NCBI RefSeq assembly: GCF_033807575.1
Contig: NC_084703.1
Span: 8,680,001-8,744,000, forward strand
Direction: 5' to 3'
Length of the DNA stretch: 64,000 bases
Origin: Cydia pomonella
Taxonomy: Eukaryota > Arthropoda > Insecta > Lepidoptera > Tortricidae
Both the position numbers and the translations under genes were made by a program. This document shows, in pieces, positions 46,456 through 57,051 of the stretch. The number at the start of each line of letters is the position of its first letter. Position 1 is the first letter of the stretch. The notes beneath the pieces were generated by a model that saw only the letters and a list, made by a program, of their open reading frames with translations, ran no database searches and was not told the DNA's origin.

Positions 46456-46520
46456 TATAAATCACGCAGCAGCGACGCCCCGCTCTCAGTCCGCGCGGAG
46501 CGCGCTTAGAGGACGAACCT
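46456..46520 (+). promoter_or_regulatory. Candidate core promoter: TATA, initiator, DPE-like
   Basis: TATAAAT starts at 46456. An arthropod initiator TCAGTC follows with its A at 46488, putting TATA at -32. GAACCT at +28 to +33 matches the DPE consensus RGWYVT at five of six positions. A GC- and CpG-rich segment (46466-46520) stands out in very AT-rich DNA. No clear first-exon donor or start codon follows, and the LINE fragment at 46670 lies close downstream, so the transcript start is only a prediction. Confidence 0.35.
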
Positions 46521-46669
46521 GTGCTCGATTGTCAGGCATTCGTTGCGATCGTAATCAGCTACGGAGTTCCGAGAAGTGCTATATACTGCGATTAGAAAAT
46601 CTTAATAAAAGTTCATTTTTTACACTATGCTTAACAGACTCTCGCTTATTGATGGATTTTCAGTGGTCC

Positions 46670-46882
46670 TTTTTTTATACTACGTCGGTGGCAAACAAGC
46701 TTACGGCCCGCCTGATGGTAAGCAGTATCCGTAGCCTATGTACGCCTGCAACTCCAGAGGAGTTACATGCGCGTTGCCGACTCTAACCCCCTCCCGCCCC
46801 TCGTTGAGCTCTGGCAACCTTACTCACCGGCAGGAACACAACACTATGAGTAGGGTCTAGTGTTATTTGGCTGCGATTTTCT
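46670..46882 (-). mobile_element. Retroelement 3' end, minus strand
   Basis: Reverse complement of the element at 24282-24452, with 30 more 5' bases (ending GCAGCCAAATAACACTAGAC). It terminates in a T-run at 46671 on the plus strand. The 85-codon frame at 46529-46786 runs into it and is not a gene. Confidence 0.75.
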
Positions 46883-46898
46883 GAAAAAACGCATTTTT

Positions 46899-48553
46899 AC
46901 TTGAAATTACGTTAGGGTTTGCATTTGCATTATTATTTTTGACCCGGATGAAGTCCAAGTTCTCATGATGGAGTCAGGAGTTGGTCACCAGAACTCCTAA
47001 TCTACTCATTATAATCCCATCGTGTTTGGGCTCAAAAGATTTGCCCTGACGAACACCATCGATCTAGATGAGGTCCAGGGTCTCATGATGGAGTCAGGAG
47101 TTGGTCACCAGGACTCTTTATCTACTTATCATAACGCCATCGTGTTTGGGCTCAATAGATTTGCCCTGACGAGCACCATCAATCTAGATAAAGTCCAGGG
47201 TCTCATGATGGAGTCAGGAGTTGGTCACTAGAACTCCTAATCTACTCATTATAATTCCATCGTGTTTTGGCTCAAAAGATTTGCCCTGACGAGCACCATA
47301 GATCTAGATGAGGCCCAGGGTCTCATGATGGAGTCAGGATTTGGTCACCAGAACTCCTAATCTACTCATCATAACTCCATCGTGTTTGGGCTCAATAGAT
47401 TTGCCCTGACGAACACCATCGACCTAGATGAGGTCCAGGGTCTCATGATGGAGTCAGGAGTTGGTCACCAGAACTCCTAATCTACTGATCATAACTCCAT
47501 CGTGTTTGGGCTCAATAGATTTGCCCTGATGAACACCATCGATCTAGATGAGGTCCAGGGTCTCATGATGGAGTCAGGAGTTGGTCACCAGAACTCCTAA
47601 ACTACTCATCATAACCTCATCGTGTTTGGGCTCAATAGATTTGCCCTGACGAGCATCATCAATCTAGATAAAGTCCAGGGTCTCATGATGGAGTCAGGAG
47701 TTGGTCACTAGAACTCCTAATCTACTCATTATAATTCCAACGTGTTTGGGCTCATGAGATTTGCCATGACGAGCACCATCGACCTAGATGAGGTCCAGGG
47801 TCTCATGATGGAGTCAGGAGTTGGTCACCAGAACTCCTAATCTACTCATCATAACTCCATCGTGTTTGGGCTCAATAGAGTTGCCCTGACGAGCACCATC
47901 AATCTAGATCAGGTCCAGGGTCTCATGATGGACTCAGGAGTTGGTCACCAGAACTCCTAGTCTATTCATCATAACTCCATCGTGTTTGGGCTCAAAAGAT
48001 TTGCCCTGACGAGTACCATCGATCTAGATTAAGTCGAGGGTCTCATGATGGACTCAGGAGTTGGTCACCAGAACTCCTAATCTATTCATCATAATGGTAA
48101 TTTGATGTGGTGGATTTGATTTGGTGGACTTCATCTAGATCGATGGTACTCGTCAGGGCAAATCTTTTGAGCCCAAACACGATGGAATTATAATGAGTAG
48201 ATTAGGAGTTCTAGTGACCTACTCCTGACTCCATCATGAGACCCTGGACTTCATCTAGATTGATGGTGCTCATCAGGGTAAATCTATTGAGCCCAAACTC
48301 GATGGAGTTATGATGAGTAGATTAGGAGTTCTGGGGAGTTCTGGTGACCAACTCCTGACTCCGTCATGAGACCCTGGACCTCATCTAGATCGATGGTGTT
48401 CGTCAAGGCAAATCTTTTGAGCCCAAGCACGATGGAATTATAATGAGTAGATTAGGAGTTCTGGTGACCAACTCCTGACTCCATCATAAGAACCTGGATG
48501 GACTTCATTCGGGTCATAAATAATAATACAAACCCTAACGTGATTTCAAATAA
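46899..48553. repeat. 120-bp satellite in two orientations between terminal inverted repeats
   Basis: The outer ends match in inverted orientation: TTGAAATTACGTTAGGGTTT near 46901, and AAACCCTAACGTGATTTCAA ending near 48549. Both continue into TTATTATTT(A/T)TGACCCG(G/A)ATGAAGTCCA. Between them, ten direct copies of a 120-bp unit (phrase GAGTCAGGAGTTGGTCAC ending at 120-bp steps from ~46988 to ~48068) are followed after a short break at 48096-48130 by about three copies in the opposite orientation. The second inverted copy has a 10-bp internal duplication (CTGGGGAGTT at ~48331). The unit is 40 codons long, but most copies have TAA at the same place, so the 69-codon frame at 47022-47231 is not a gene. 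Confidence 0.92.
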
Positions 48554-48559
48554 CACTGA

Positions 48560-49005
48560 AACTCTATAGCACTAATGTGCGCAAACGATTGGCATCTTGA
48601 CTAGGCAGCATGGGTGCGTAGCCACCATGCCAATCGATACGACAACGAAACACTATCTGTCTCTCTCTCGTACTAATATGCACAAACGATTGGCATCTTG
48701 GCTGGGCAGCATGGGTGCGTAGCCAACATGCCAAACGTTTACGATACGACAAGGAAACACTATCTGTCTCTCTATCGCACTAATATGCGCAATCGATTGG
48801 CTTCTTGGCTAGGTATCATGGGTGCGTAGCCAACATGCCAATCGTTTACGATACGACAACGAAACACTACTGTCTCTCTATCGCACTAATATACGCAAAC
48901 GATTGGTATTTTGGCTAGGCACCAAGCAAGTGTGTGGCCAACATGCCAATCGTTTACGATACGACAACGAAACACTATCTGTCTCTCTATCGCACTAATA
49001 TACTT
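48560..49005. repeat. ~106-bp tandem array, four units, each with a hairpin
   Basis: The phrase ACTAATATGC(G/A)CAAACGATTGG starts units at about 48571, 48672, 48779 and 48885, and ACTAATATAC at 48994 opens a fifth that stops. Spacing is 101, 107, 106 and 109 bp. In each unit CGATTGGCAT is mirrored by ATGCCAATCG about 35 bases on. The units also share AACGAAACACTATCTGTCTC. It directly follows the 120-bp satellite element. Confidence 0.85.
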
Positions 49006-49948
49006 TATTTATACCTGCAGTCATTTACTAACTTCTTCATTTTCCATTGGTGTGAAAGAGACAGAATAAAGAGCAAGGGTTATAGTACACTCTGTAGTCT
49101 GTACACTTAGTAGTAGTGTACATAAAAAAACCTACTGTGCATATAAAATAAAATAAAGAGTGCCCATATGATATCATATAACACTAAAATTAATGTTGCT
49201 TGAAATTATATTGAAAACTATCAAGATTATTCTAGTCTGCATTGAAACGCGCGTCGCGTTGCCGGCGCTCGCGTACCGAGCGCCAACGCCATCTATCGAG
49301 CGTTATTTCGTGAAATCGGAGAACGCTCCAAGGATTAAGGGCTCTTAAGCAATGTTCGCCTGAGTACCTACTATTTAATAATGAAGACGACCTCAAATAT
49401 CGACACATTCGGAATACCGAATACTGTTATTACTCGTAACAGACGCAACTTATAATTTTCGTCTCATACTCTATCATACTCCATACATCCATACTGTCCC
49501 ATTCTCATAGTAAGTAAACTTTTTAATGAATTTAATTAAATAAATATACAGTATCTATAATTGGCCGTATACTCAACTGTATTCAAACTTATAAATAAAA
49601 CATGCTCTTCGCCTTTGTAAGTATCTATGATAGTCGTCGGTGCAACTCATGAAATACGGCGTGTCGTAACAAAAAATTTCCTATGATAAGATTGGTCCTT
49701 AGAACCCAAGCATGGATTTTAGAAGTGGAGTTACCATGATTTTTGATGAGATTTTTAGGAGGGGGGAGGGGTCTCCAATTTATCTTGATATCTATATCAT
49801 TTAAGCTACTAGGCCAAGTTTAGTATCGTTTTCGTATAAACCGGGGATGCCGAATTAATTTATGGTATCATATTGACAAGATTATGAAGCAAAAACCTAT
49901 TTAGATGAAAATTGGTATAAAGATACTCGTAGTTTTAGTCTCGTTTTT
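49006..49948. other. Spacer with a short GC-rich patch
   Basis: Positions 49245-49300 are GC-rich and contain inverted GGCGCTCG/CGAGCGCC, probably a degraded MITE. No gene. Confidence 0.4.
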
Positions 49949-50640
49949 AGGGTTCCGTAGCCAAATGGCAAAAAACGGAACCCTTATGGATTCGTCATGT
50001 CCGTCTGTCTGTCCGTTTATGTCACAGCCACTTTTTTCCGAAACAATAAGAACTATACTGGTGAAACTTGGTAAGTAGATGTATTCTGTGAACCGCATTA
50101 AGATTTTTACACAAAAAAAAAATACATTTTGGGGGTTCCCCATACTTAGAACTGAACCTCAAATATTTTTTTTTCATCAAACCCATACGTGTGGGGTATC
50201 TAGATATGGATAGGTCAAAAATGATACAATGAGGTTTCAAAATATATGATGTACATTACCATGCAAACTTCCACCGAAAATTGGTTTGAATGAGATCTAG
50301 TAAGTACTTAAAAAAAAACAATAAATTTTGGGAGTTAGAACTGAAACTCTGATAGGTCTTCAAAAATGATATTGAGGTTTCTAATATCATCTAAATTGAA
50401 TAGTTTGCGCGAGAGACATTTCCAAAGTGGTAAAATGTGTCCCTACAGGAGGGGCTGTAACTTCTAAAATAACAGAATGATAAAACTAAAAAATATATAT
50501 GATGTACAATGTACATTACCATGCAAACTTTCATCGAAAATTGGTTTGAACGAGATCTAGTAAGTATTTTTTTTAATACGTCATAAATGGTACGGAACCC
50601 TTCATGGGCGAGTCCGGCTCGCACTTGGCCGCTTTTTTTT
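49949..50640. repeat. Dispersed repeat beginning AGGGTTCCGTAGCC, copy B
   Basis: Same order of blocks as copy A (12201-12831), with an internal duplication: the segments containing GCAAACTTCCACCGAAAATT and GAGATCTAGTAAGTA occur twice (about 50262-50310 and 50522-50567). It ends TACGGAACCCTTCATGGGCG ... GGCCGC and a T-run. Frames at 49901-50240 and 50391-50645 on the minus strand are repeat sequence. Confidence 0.8.
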
Positions 50641-50969
50641 CCCAAAAATTATCTCTTAAAAGTAAAAATGGAGGTGGAAGTTTGTACAAGGAATCAATAA
50701 ACACTGTACCAATTTAGTTGAAATCTACGTCTACATCTTTGATTTAGTAGTAAATGGCACCAAAGCTTGACTTAGAACCTAACTTAAGCAATTATTAACC
50801 TCAGACATCGCCGACCTGCAACACAAATTTGGGTGGCTTCACTTATTGAATAACACAAAGATAAATCCTGCCAAAGGTAATCTTTTATTCAGACAACGCC
50901 GTATTTGACCTTTTTATGCTTTCTGCCACCACCACTATTAATATTTATCACCGGTATAATTATATAGAT

Positions 50970-51227
50970 AGACGCGCTGGTAGCCTAGCGGTAAGAACGT
51001 GCGATTTTCAATCTGGAGGTCGTGGGTTCTAACCCCGGCTCGTACCGATGAGTTTCGGAACTTATGTACGGTGTATCAATTGATTTCCCCTCTGGGTTGG
51101 AAGGTTAGATGGCAGTCACTTGCTCGTTACACGTAAAAACTAGTGCCTACGCCAATTCTTAAACTTAGTTGCCAAGCGGACCCCAGGCTCCCATAAGCCG
51201 GGACAAACGTATGGAAGAAGAGATGAA
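50970..51227 (+). mobile_element. tRNA-derived SINE, internally deleted
   Basis: A box TAGCCTAGCGG at 50981-50991 (full match) and B-box-like GGTTCTAACCC at 51025-51035. The body includes CTCTGGGTTGGAAGGTTAGA, AAAACTAGTGCCTACGCCAA and GCGGACCCCAGGCTCCCATA. I recognise this as a common lepidopteran SINE. Compared with my memory of the family a middle segment is missing; a piece of it occurs at 37999-38064. Confidence 0.85.
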
Positions 51228-51689
51228 GTTATCTATGTAGATAGATCGACATGTAGACACATGTAACCTCCTTGTATATTAAGGGCGGTAAACAAGAATT
51301 TACACGAACCAGTATGAATTGAAGCCCGAAGCCAAAGGCGAGGGCTTAATAAATACGAGTTCATAATTCCTGTACCGCCCGCGGCACACAATGTTTTTAT
51401 GTCACAAAAAAAACTTCTGCCTAATTTCGTACGAACGTTACAGCCCAAGTTTGAAATCTAGGATTCACGGACCGCATCGCTTACGTGTAACAAGCAAGTG
51501 TCATGATTCATTTTAATTTTCATCAATGTAATATAAATGAAATAATACAGATAAGAACTACCTTTTTGCTTTACTTAATAAAAGTAAGCTTAATAAAAAC
51601 TTTAACGTCGTTTTAACCGTCATTCGCCATCAGTCACCGCCGTCAACTAACAGGCGTATTCAGCTCATTTTATTTCATTTCTCATTAAG
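51228..51689. other. Spacer between SINE and RT remnant
   Basis: It contains a phrase (GAAGCCCGAAGCCAAAGGCG near 51332) that looks like part of a dispersed repeat. The 71-codon minus frame at 51233-51448 is unsupported. Confidence 0.35.
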
Positions 51690-51901
51690 AGCCTCGGTAG
51701 AGAGTACCATTTTGTACCATTTGGCGTTGAAACTGTAAATGTAAGTTTTTTGGAGCAATCGCGAAACGTCTGGTTGACGTAACTGGTGACCGAAGAGCTG
51801 GCGGCTTCCTCGCACAACGTATCAGTATTGCGATACAACGAAGAAATGCCGCCAGCATCCTTGGTACAATGCCTGAACGGCCAATTTTAGATATAAGCTA
51901 G
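51690..51901 (+). pseudogene. C-terminal remnant of a LINE-type protein, frameshifted
   Basis: Two plus frames together give the family pattern also present at 63252-63723. The first reads GREYHFVPFGVET. After a deletion and frame change the second reads KRLVDVTGDRRAGGFLAQRI, SIAIQRRNAASILGTMPERP and ILDIS to TAG at 51899-51901. The block 'VETLGPWG...' expected between them is lost. It is dead and 5'-truncated. A run of TGDxRAG.FL.QRISIAIQR.NAA is shared by both copies in this window. Confidence 0.75.
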
Positions 51902-54324
51902 TTATATTAATCATCTGTATACATCCAATAATGTTATTGTAAATAAATAATTTCTTTTCTCATTATTAAAGGATATATATTCGATCATGATTAGATATGG
52001 ATCAAGTTAATATCCTATAATTTAGAGTACGCCTGTAACAAAAAAATATATAATAAATATAAATCTTTTAATAGTAAAAAAAAAACAATTGCAAAATTAC
52101 AATCTACTTAGTTATCACCTACACATGTAGTACACATTCTAAAAAGTAAACACAGCCCGTAAAAGTTATGAAAAATCTTTATTATTGACTTGAATTTGTA
52201 CACAGCGTAAGTATTAATAGGTGATTAATGACTGTGTGAGCTTTTCCACCGGGCACCCCTATTTTAATTATGGTTACGTGTCTGAGCTATGCCAGCTACT
52301 AGTTGGTTAGACAGTAATTTTATTTCTGTGATTTGGATTCGTTAACAGGTGCTAGTAATACAAATTCCACATTTGATAAGTGTCTCTGTCTACTATTATT
52401 ATATAATTATATTCTTTTAAATAAGTTACGTTAGTATACGATTCGGGGCAGTATTTTGGACTAATTAATTACTAATTAATTCGAATAATTATTGCTCTTG
52501 AATAATTATGTTGTATATAAAGTAATAAATACTTTTTGATCATAATTAAAAACTTAAATTAATATTTATTATACCTGTATTTAATAATGGGCGGCAAGTA
52601 GTACGAAATCCTCAATTTTATATGTTACAGCATTATTTACTTAGTTGGGTCAAAAGTTCTGTTAAAAAGGTTTTGACTTATAAAACAGCTATAGGTTTAA
52701 TCCCTTATTATTCATATATATATATGGGTTGAAAGCTTATTTAATGCTGAATTACTTACATTATATTTAAACTTAATTTGCTGTCTCAGTTTTGCACAAA
52801 TCTATGTAATATTCAGAAAAATGTTATAAAAACATGCAAAAAATACGCGACCTGTTCAAAGTGAGTTTGATCCCTAGTTATTTATTTTTCTTGTTTATAT
52901 GGTCGAATCTACCAATAAATTAAAGCTGAATCTTTTATCTTTCTTAAAATATATAATTCATGTGTATTGGTATTGCCAACCTACAACTACGTGTTTTACC
53001 AAACGTACTCGTAGGAAGGAAAAAAAAATTGCGTATCACTGAAAAATACCCTAAGTTTGAACGATATTAGCTGAAGTACAGACTTGTCGGAAAACTAATT
53101 GCAGGTGATAAAATAACGTTCTAATAAAGTAGGTTCATACAAATAAACGATTGTACCTATTTTATTAAAGTGACACTGGTTTTTACTCCCTTTGGTAAAG
53201 TTTAATTTTTCACAATCCAGCCGCGTATTTGCGTCTAACGTCAATCCCAAAGTAAACAAGTAGTAAATTAAGACGCGATCTGAATTTTAAACTAATTACA
53301 TTACGTTTTGATCAGCATAAAAGAAGCTTTCAATTCATGGCAAACTTTTTTTTATTAAAAGCTTTGTATTACATTTTATCAGCCAAAACATTTGTGACAG
53401 AACTTATGACCCAACTAAGTATGTCAGAACATAAAGAAGTCCGAAGATTTTATATTGACCATGCTAATATAACTTTAACATTAACGTTACTTGGATATTT
53501 CAAAAATATGAACGTAAATCGAATATGGCCTTAAAAATAATAGCCTGAAGACCAGCCATATCACGCATTACTTGTTTGTCAGTTATGGGCCCGGATTGAT
53601 TTTCACTAGGAACGAGTACCTACATAGGGGTTCAATCGGTATCTATTAATCTCCTCTGTCATTGACTTTCGTTTGATCCGTACTGAACGCGGCAACCTGT
53701 ACATATTTTTAGCAGGTATTTTCAATCTTTCTGTAATTACTCTGTGGTTAAATTATGTTTCAAAGATATTTTAAAATTACATGGCATAGGTAACTTCTGA
53801 AGGGGCTGTTCATAACTACAAGGACGGCAATAAGTCGTTTTGTAAATTATGTGTTTGCTACTTATGAAGAATGTAAGGTGAGTTATCCATCTCTTATTTA
53901 TTGTGTTATATTGTACCTATATTACACACTCCTCAGTCAATTTATAGTATAATACATTCGTGGCACTCTCTCTCTGTGACACAACTTTATAGTGCGCATT
54001 TAATAAGGTTTCGTCAGAAACAATTATTAGAAATATACGTAAATATATAACACCTTAGTATTTTTGGCGATATTTTTGAAAGACATCCTCAGCAATCAAA
54101 AATACCAAATTTAAAAAAAGTGTGAAACAGATTCATGCGGGAAAAAACAATATAAACTACATAAACCGTTGCAGTGGTATGTATGTACGAGCAGGCCCAC
54201 GATCTCTACATAAGCATCTCATTCGATCCACCTGTTACACGACGCCCTAAGCGTTTCGTGAATGTTCACGGGCATAAGTTATAAAACTCGCTTTGCAAGC
54301 TATATTATTGGCATGTATATTGTT
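51902..54324. other. 2.4 kb AT-rich stretch
   Basis: No repeat family, exon or RNA gene is supported. The 65-codon plus frame at 53337-53534 lacks recognisable features. Confidence 0.4.
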
Positions 54325-54445
54325 CTAGCTTCTGCCCACGACTTCGTCTGAGTAGAATGATGATGATGATTGATAGAAACTATCCTTTGTCCTTCCTCCT
54401 TTAAGTGGGAAGCATGAAGTCTAAGCGGTAACAGACAGACAGAGT
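54325..54445 (+). mobile_element. RTE-type LINE 3' fragment, diverged
   Basis: TAGCTTCTGCCCACGACTTC, then GATGATGATGATTGATAGAA and ACTATCCTTTGTCCTTCC, ending near GACAGACAGAGT. I recognise the order of these blocks from lepidopteran RTE-type elements. The usual middle part is missing. Confidence 0.65.
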
Positions 54446-55334
54446 ATGAATCACAAATGAGTAACTCAATTATATGTTTGTTATTAAAATCTATTAAAAT
54501 TTATGCACACTTCGAAGATAATGCTCTAACTCTTGTGTTTATGCCCATCATCGTCATGTCACAAGTTGTTATTAAAATACTAATATAAAACTTACCTACT
54601 TTATTTTTATTTTTAAGCCGATACTGGAGGGTGATTTTTGAATTTCAACCGCTGGATTTCGTGTATTTCGTTGAATATTGTTGTATACTAATATATTGAA
54701 AACGAGTGGGCAATACCACTTTATTCCCTATTTCTATCACTCGTATTTCAAGAATAGCATTCCGCCGTTTTCCACAGAGTTTCGAGTGACGAAGTCGAGC
54801 GCACGAAATTCAAAAATCGGTTCCCTGCTTATAAACTTGAACAAGAAAAAATGTAACAATAGTGAAAGATAAAATAAATGACGGGAAAAAATATGCGGCT
54901 CGGCAAATTAGTATTTCATTTAAATAAAACAGCTTTGAATCTTGTTAATCCGACCCAAAGCATATCAGCTCTAAAGATGTATAAATATAAGTATTTGAGT
55001 AGGTAAAGCAGACTAATAAAATTTCATAGTGTCATAAAATTCGCATGGCCTTCGCAAACTTTTGTAAAGTAAAAACTAAATGTCACTGTCTCACCTCTGA
55101 TCTTCTTTCGCTGTTTCAGTTTTTACGGACCATCACCGAGTGAAAACTATTTACTTCTAATTTGTTTTTCACCGGTTCACAAAAAAGTAGCACATAATTT
55201 TGTAAAAGTTTGCCGAAGCTTGAATCTCGGGCGCGAACGGGCGGGCGCGTCCGGCCAGGCCTCCGGTGCCTACTGTACTACGAGCGCCTCGTATACTCCC
55301 CCGCTAGTGATGTGACATGCTGGGCGGGACTTAC
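54446..55334. other. Downstream flank of the CpG-rich start exon
   Basis: The last 120 bases (55210-55330) are strongly GC- and CpG-rich compared with everything around. The 61-64 codon plus frames at 54678-54872 and 55210-55395 are unsupported; the latter overlaps the minus-strand exon in antisense. Confidence 0.4.
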
Positions 55335-55389
55335 CTCGTATGGTAACCTTTGTCGAAAAATGACAAACCTCGGGTTCTTGATTAGCCAT
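55335..55389 (-). CDS. Candidate first coding exon of a minus-strand gene
   Basis: ATG at 55389-55387 in a reasonable context is followed by MANQEPEVCHFSTKVTIR (18 codons) plus one base and a strong donor GTAAGT (55334-55329). The intron start is CpG-rich. Upstream on the minus strand are the palindrome TGACGTCA three bases before the ATG and TATTTATAT at about 55429-55421. The peptide is too short to identify. If it is the first exon of the membrane-protein gene 40 kb to the left, its ATG would open a different frame and the exon would act as 5' leader. Otherwise it is a separate gene whose later exons were not found. Chance cannot be excluded. Confidence 0.35.
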
Positions 55390-55392
55390 AGT

Positions 55393-55400
55393 TGACGTCA
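55393..55400. promoter_or_regulatory. CRE-type palindrome TGACGTCA
   Basis: A full match to the cAMP-response/ATF consensus, directly upstream of the candidate start exon on the minus strand. A one-in-65,000 motif next to an ATG and a CpG-rich block is suggestive, not proof. Confidence 0.35.
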
Positions 55401-55658
55401 CGGAAGATAAATCAACGGCAATATAAATACTTAATTTAATAAATAATAATAATAATAAATAATTTCAACGACATAATGGGAAAAGGGTCTACGCGAATAT
55501 TCGGAATTTCTTCCGGAAACGAAAAACTGACACTGGCGTATCGTTTGTTTTTATTTATCTTACAATAAGTACAATCAGGCACAAGCTAGGTACTTCCGAA
55601 ACAAGATAGTTCCTAATAAAATTAGTATTTTAGGGTTTTCTTCCAGAAGAGTGCCAAA
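55401..55658. other. Upstream flank of the start-exon candidate
   Basis: AT-rich with a minus-strand TATA-like block at 55421-55429; nothing else supported. Confidence 0.35.
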
Positions 55659-55860
55659 CAGTACCCCTAGTGTAAAATTATTCAATGGCGTAACGTGACG
55701 TACGCGTTTGCGTTAAGTCTAATTTTTTATGGGATTTTGAGTTTCCGAAACGTTCCGCTTGGCGCGCCGTTTCTAAAGCCCATACAAAATGAGACTTAAT
55801 AACGCAAACGCGTACCTACGTCACGTTACGGAATCGAATAAATTTACACTAGGGGCTCTG
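55659..55860. mobile_element. 202-bp MITE with ~65-bp inverted arms
   Basis: Left arm CAGTACCCCTAGTGTAAA, then GCGTAACGTGACGTACGCGT and TTGCGTTAAGTCT; the right arm is the inverse with a few changes and ends CTG at 55860. The CAG...CTG ends suggest a cut-and-paste element; superfamily not established. An end fragment of the same family is at 14582-14628. Confidence 0.85.
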
Positions 55861-56675
55861 AACTCTCCGTTATCCGCATGTGAACCGTACTGTATTCATA
55901 AACCGTACATACTTACCTAGACAGTTGACATTTTCACAGATTGTGTACACGTATATATTTCTATTGTCACCGTAAAACCAAATTAATGACAAACCTGCTT
56001 AACCTTAATTTAGAAAATTAAGCCTACTAAATTAGGTAAGCTCGCGTGTGAAACGCATTTCCTGTCTATTGTCTATCAGGTGATTGTGTCCATGAAACGT
56101 AAATTGCATTATTTAGAATTCACAATTGAGACAATAGCTTATCTAGATTACAAATCACCTTGATTTATTATAAAAGAATGCTTCGCCTCGTGGCTGTCAC
56201 ACGCATTTTCCGGCCGGATCCTTGTTATTAGACTCATCCCTATTTAGCCAAATCCACCCGGCCTCCCCCGACCGCGTACCTGTATAATGCGTACCTATAG
56301 CCTCGCGTCTCAGATGTTCTGCTTTACATTGATCATATGATGCGAAACAAATACTATAAACGAGAATAAATTGAGTTATGGCCCAATTTGTGGTACCGAA
56401 GTTTTAATAGGTTGGATTCTAAAAAGTTAGGGCAGGTAGGTAATTGAGTACAACAAATAGGTACATATAGAATTACATGTTATGATTTTACAACTGATTT
56501 TATTTTCATCGGGGCCCAAGATTTTCACAAATTCACATCTCACAAGCGAATGAGCAATTTCATTTTCACTATACCAGGTGGTAAAAGGCCCTCTTAATTG
56601 TTTAAATATGAATGAGACAGTTGCATTTCATCCACATGTGGGGCAAATTAATCTGATGCAAATTTGAGTTGTTCA
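55861..56675. other. Spacer with a probable repeat fragment
   Basis: Positions 56180-56290 (GGCCGGATCC, CCCGGCCTCCCCCGACC) resemble a sequence I remember as recurrent in moth genomes. No gene is claimed. Confidence 0.35.
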
Positions 56676-56806
56676 AAATATGTGGCTTGGCCGTTTCGTT
56701 ACTACAACGAGTATTTATTGTATAATAAAAAATAATGAAAAGTGAGTTGAGTTTTTTCACCTTACGCCCATTTGACGGTAGCGAAACGGCCAAGCCATAT
56801 ATTTTG
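56676..56806. mobile_element. MITE with GGCTTGGCCGTTTCG ends
   Basis: CAAAATATGTGGCTTGGCCG continuing TTTCGTTAC is mirrored by GTAGCGAAACGGCCAAGCCA continuing TATATTTTG. The centre is AT-rich and not palindromic. Confidence 0.65.
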
Positions 56807-57051
56807 ACGAAGGTGTAAAGTTTGTGAAGAGTTAAAAGCTTGTCTACAAGAGATCAGGCCTACAACCGTGAAAATCGAAGTTCGTCAATTGCGGGCATTT
56901 TTCTCTGTCACTCTAATTACGTCTTAGTGAGAGTAAAAGAGAAAGATCCCCGCAATTTGCGAAATCTGGTTTTCGCGGTTGTACGCCTGATCTCTTGTAG
57001 ACAAGCTTGTAACTCTTCACAAACTTTACACCTTCGTCAAAATATATGGCT
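56793..57051. mobile_element. 259-bp fold-back MITE
   Basis: AGCCATATATTTTGACGAAG, AGTTTGTGAAGAGTT, AAGCTTGTCTACAAGAGATC and the inner AATTGCGGGCATTTTTCTCT are all mirrored on the right in reverse order, so nearly the whole element is one hairpin. The inner blocks match the smaller MITE at 25770-25892. It overlaps the right end of the preceding MITE, suggesting a nested insertion or shared ends. The 96-codon frame at 56840-57130 is an artefact. Confidence 0.85.

Noticed and set aside
47022..47231. 69-codon plus frame with two near-identical 40-residue repeats
   Set aside because: It is two satellite units that happen to lack the TAA present at the same position in nearly all others; no coding constraint is visible.
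46941..48510. CRISPR-like regular repeats
   Set aside because: Units are contiguous 120-bp satellites without unique spacers, in a eukaryotic genome.
48564..48752. 62-codon minus frame
   Set aside because: It lies wholly in the ~106-bp hairpin array and reflects unit repetition.
56200..56300. Minus-strand exon with a 27-codon open frame next to an ATACAG site
   Set aside because: The sequence resembles a repeat I remember from other moth genomes, and the frame closes quickly.
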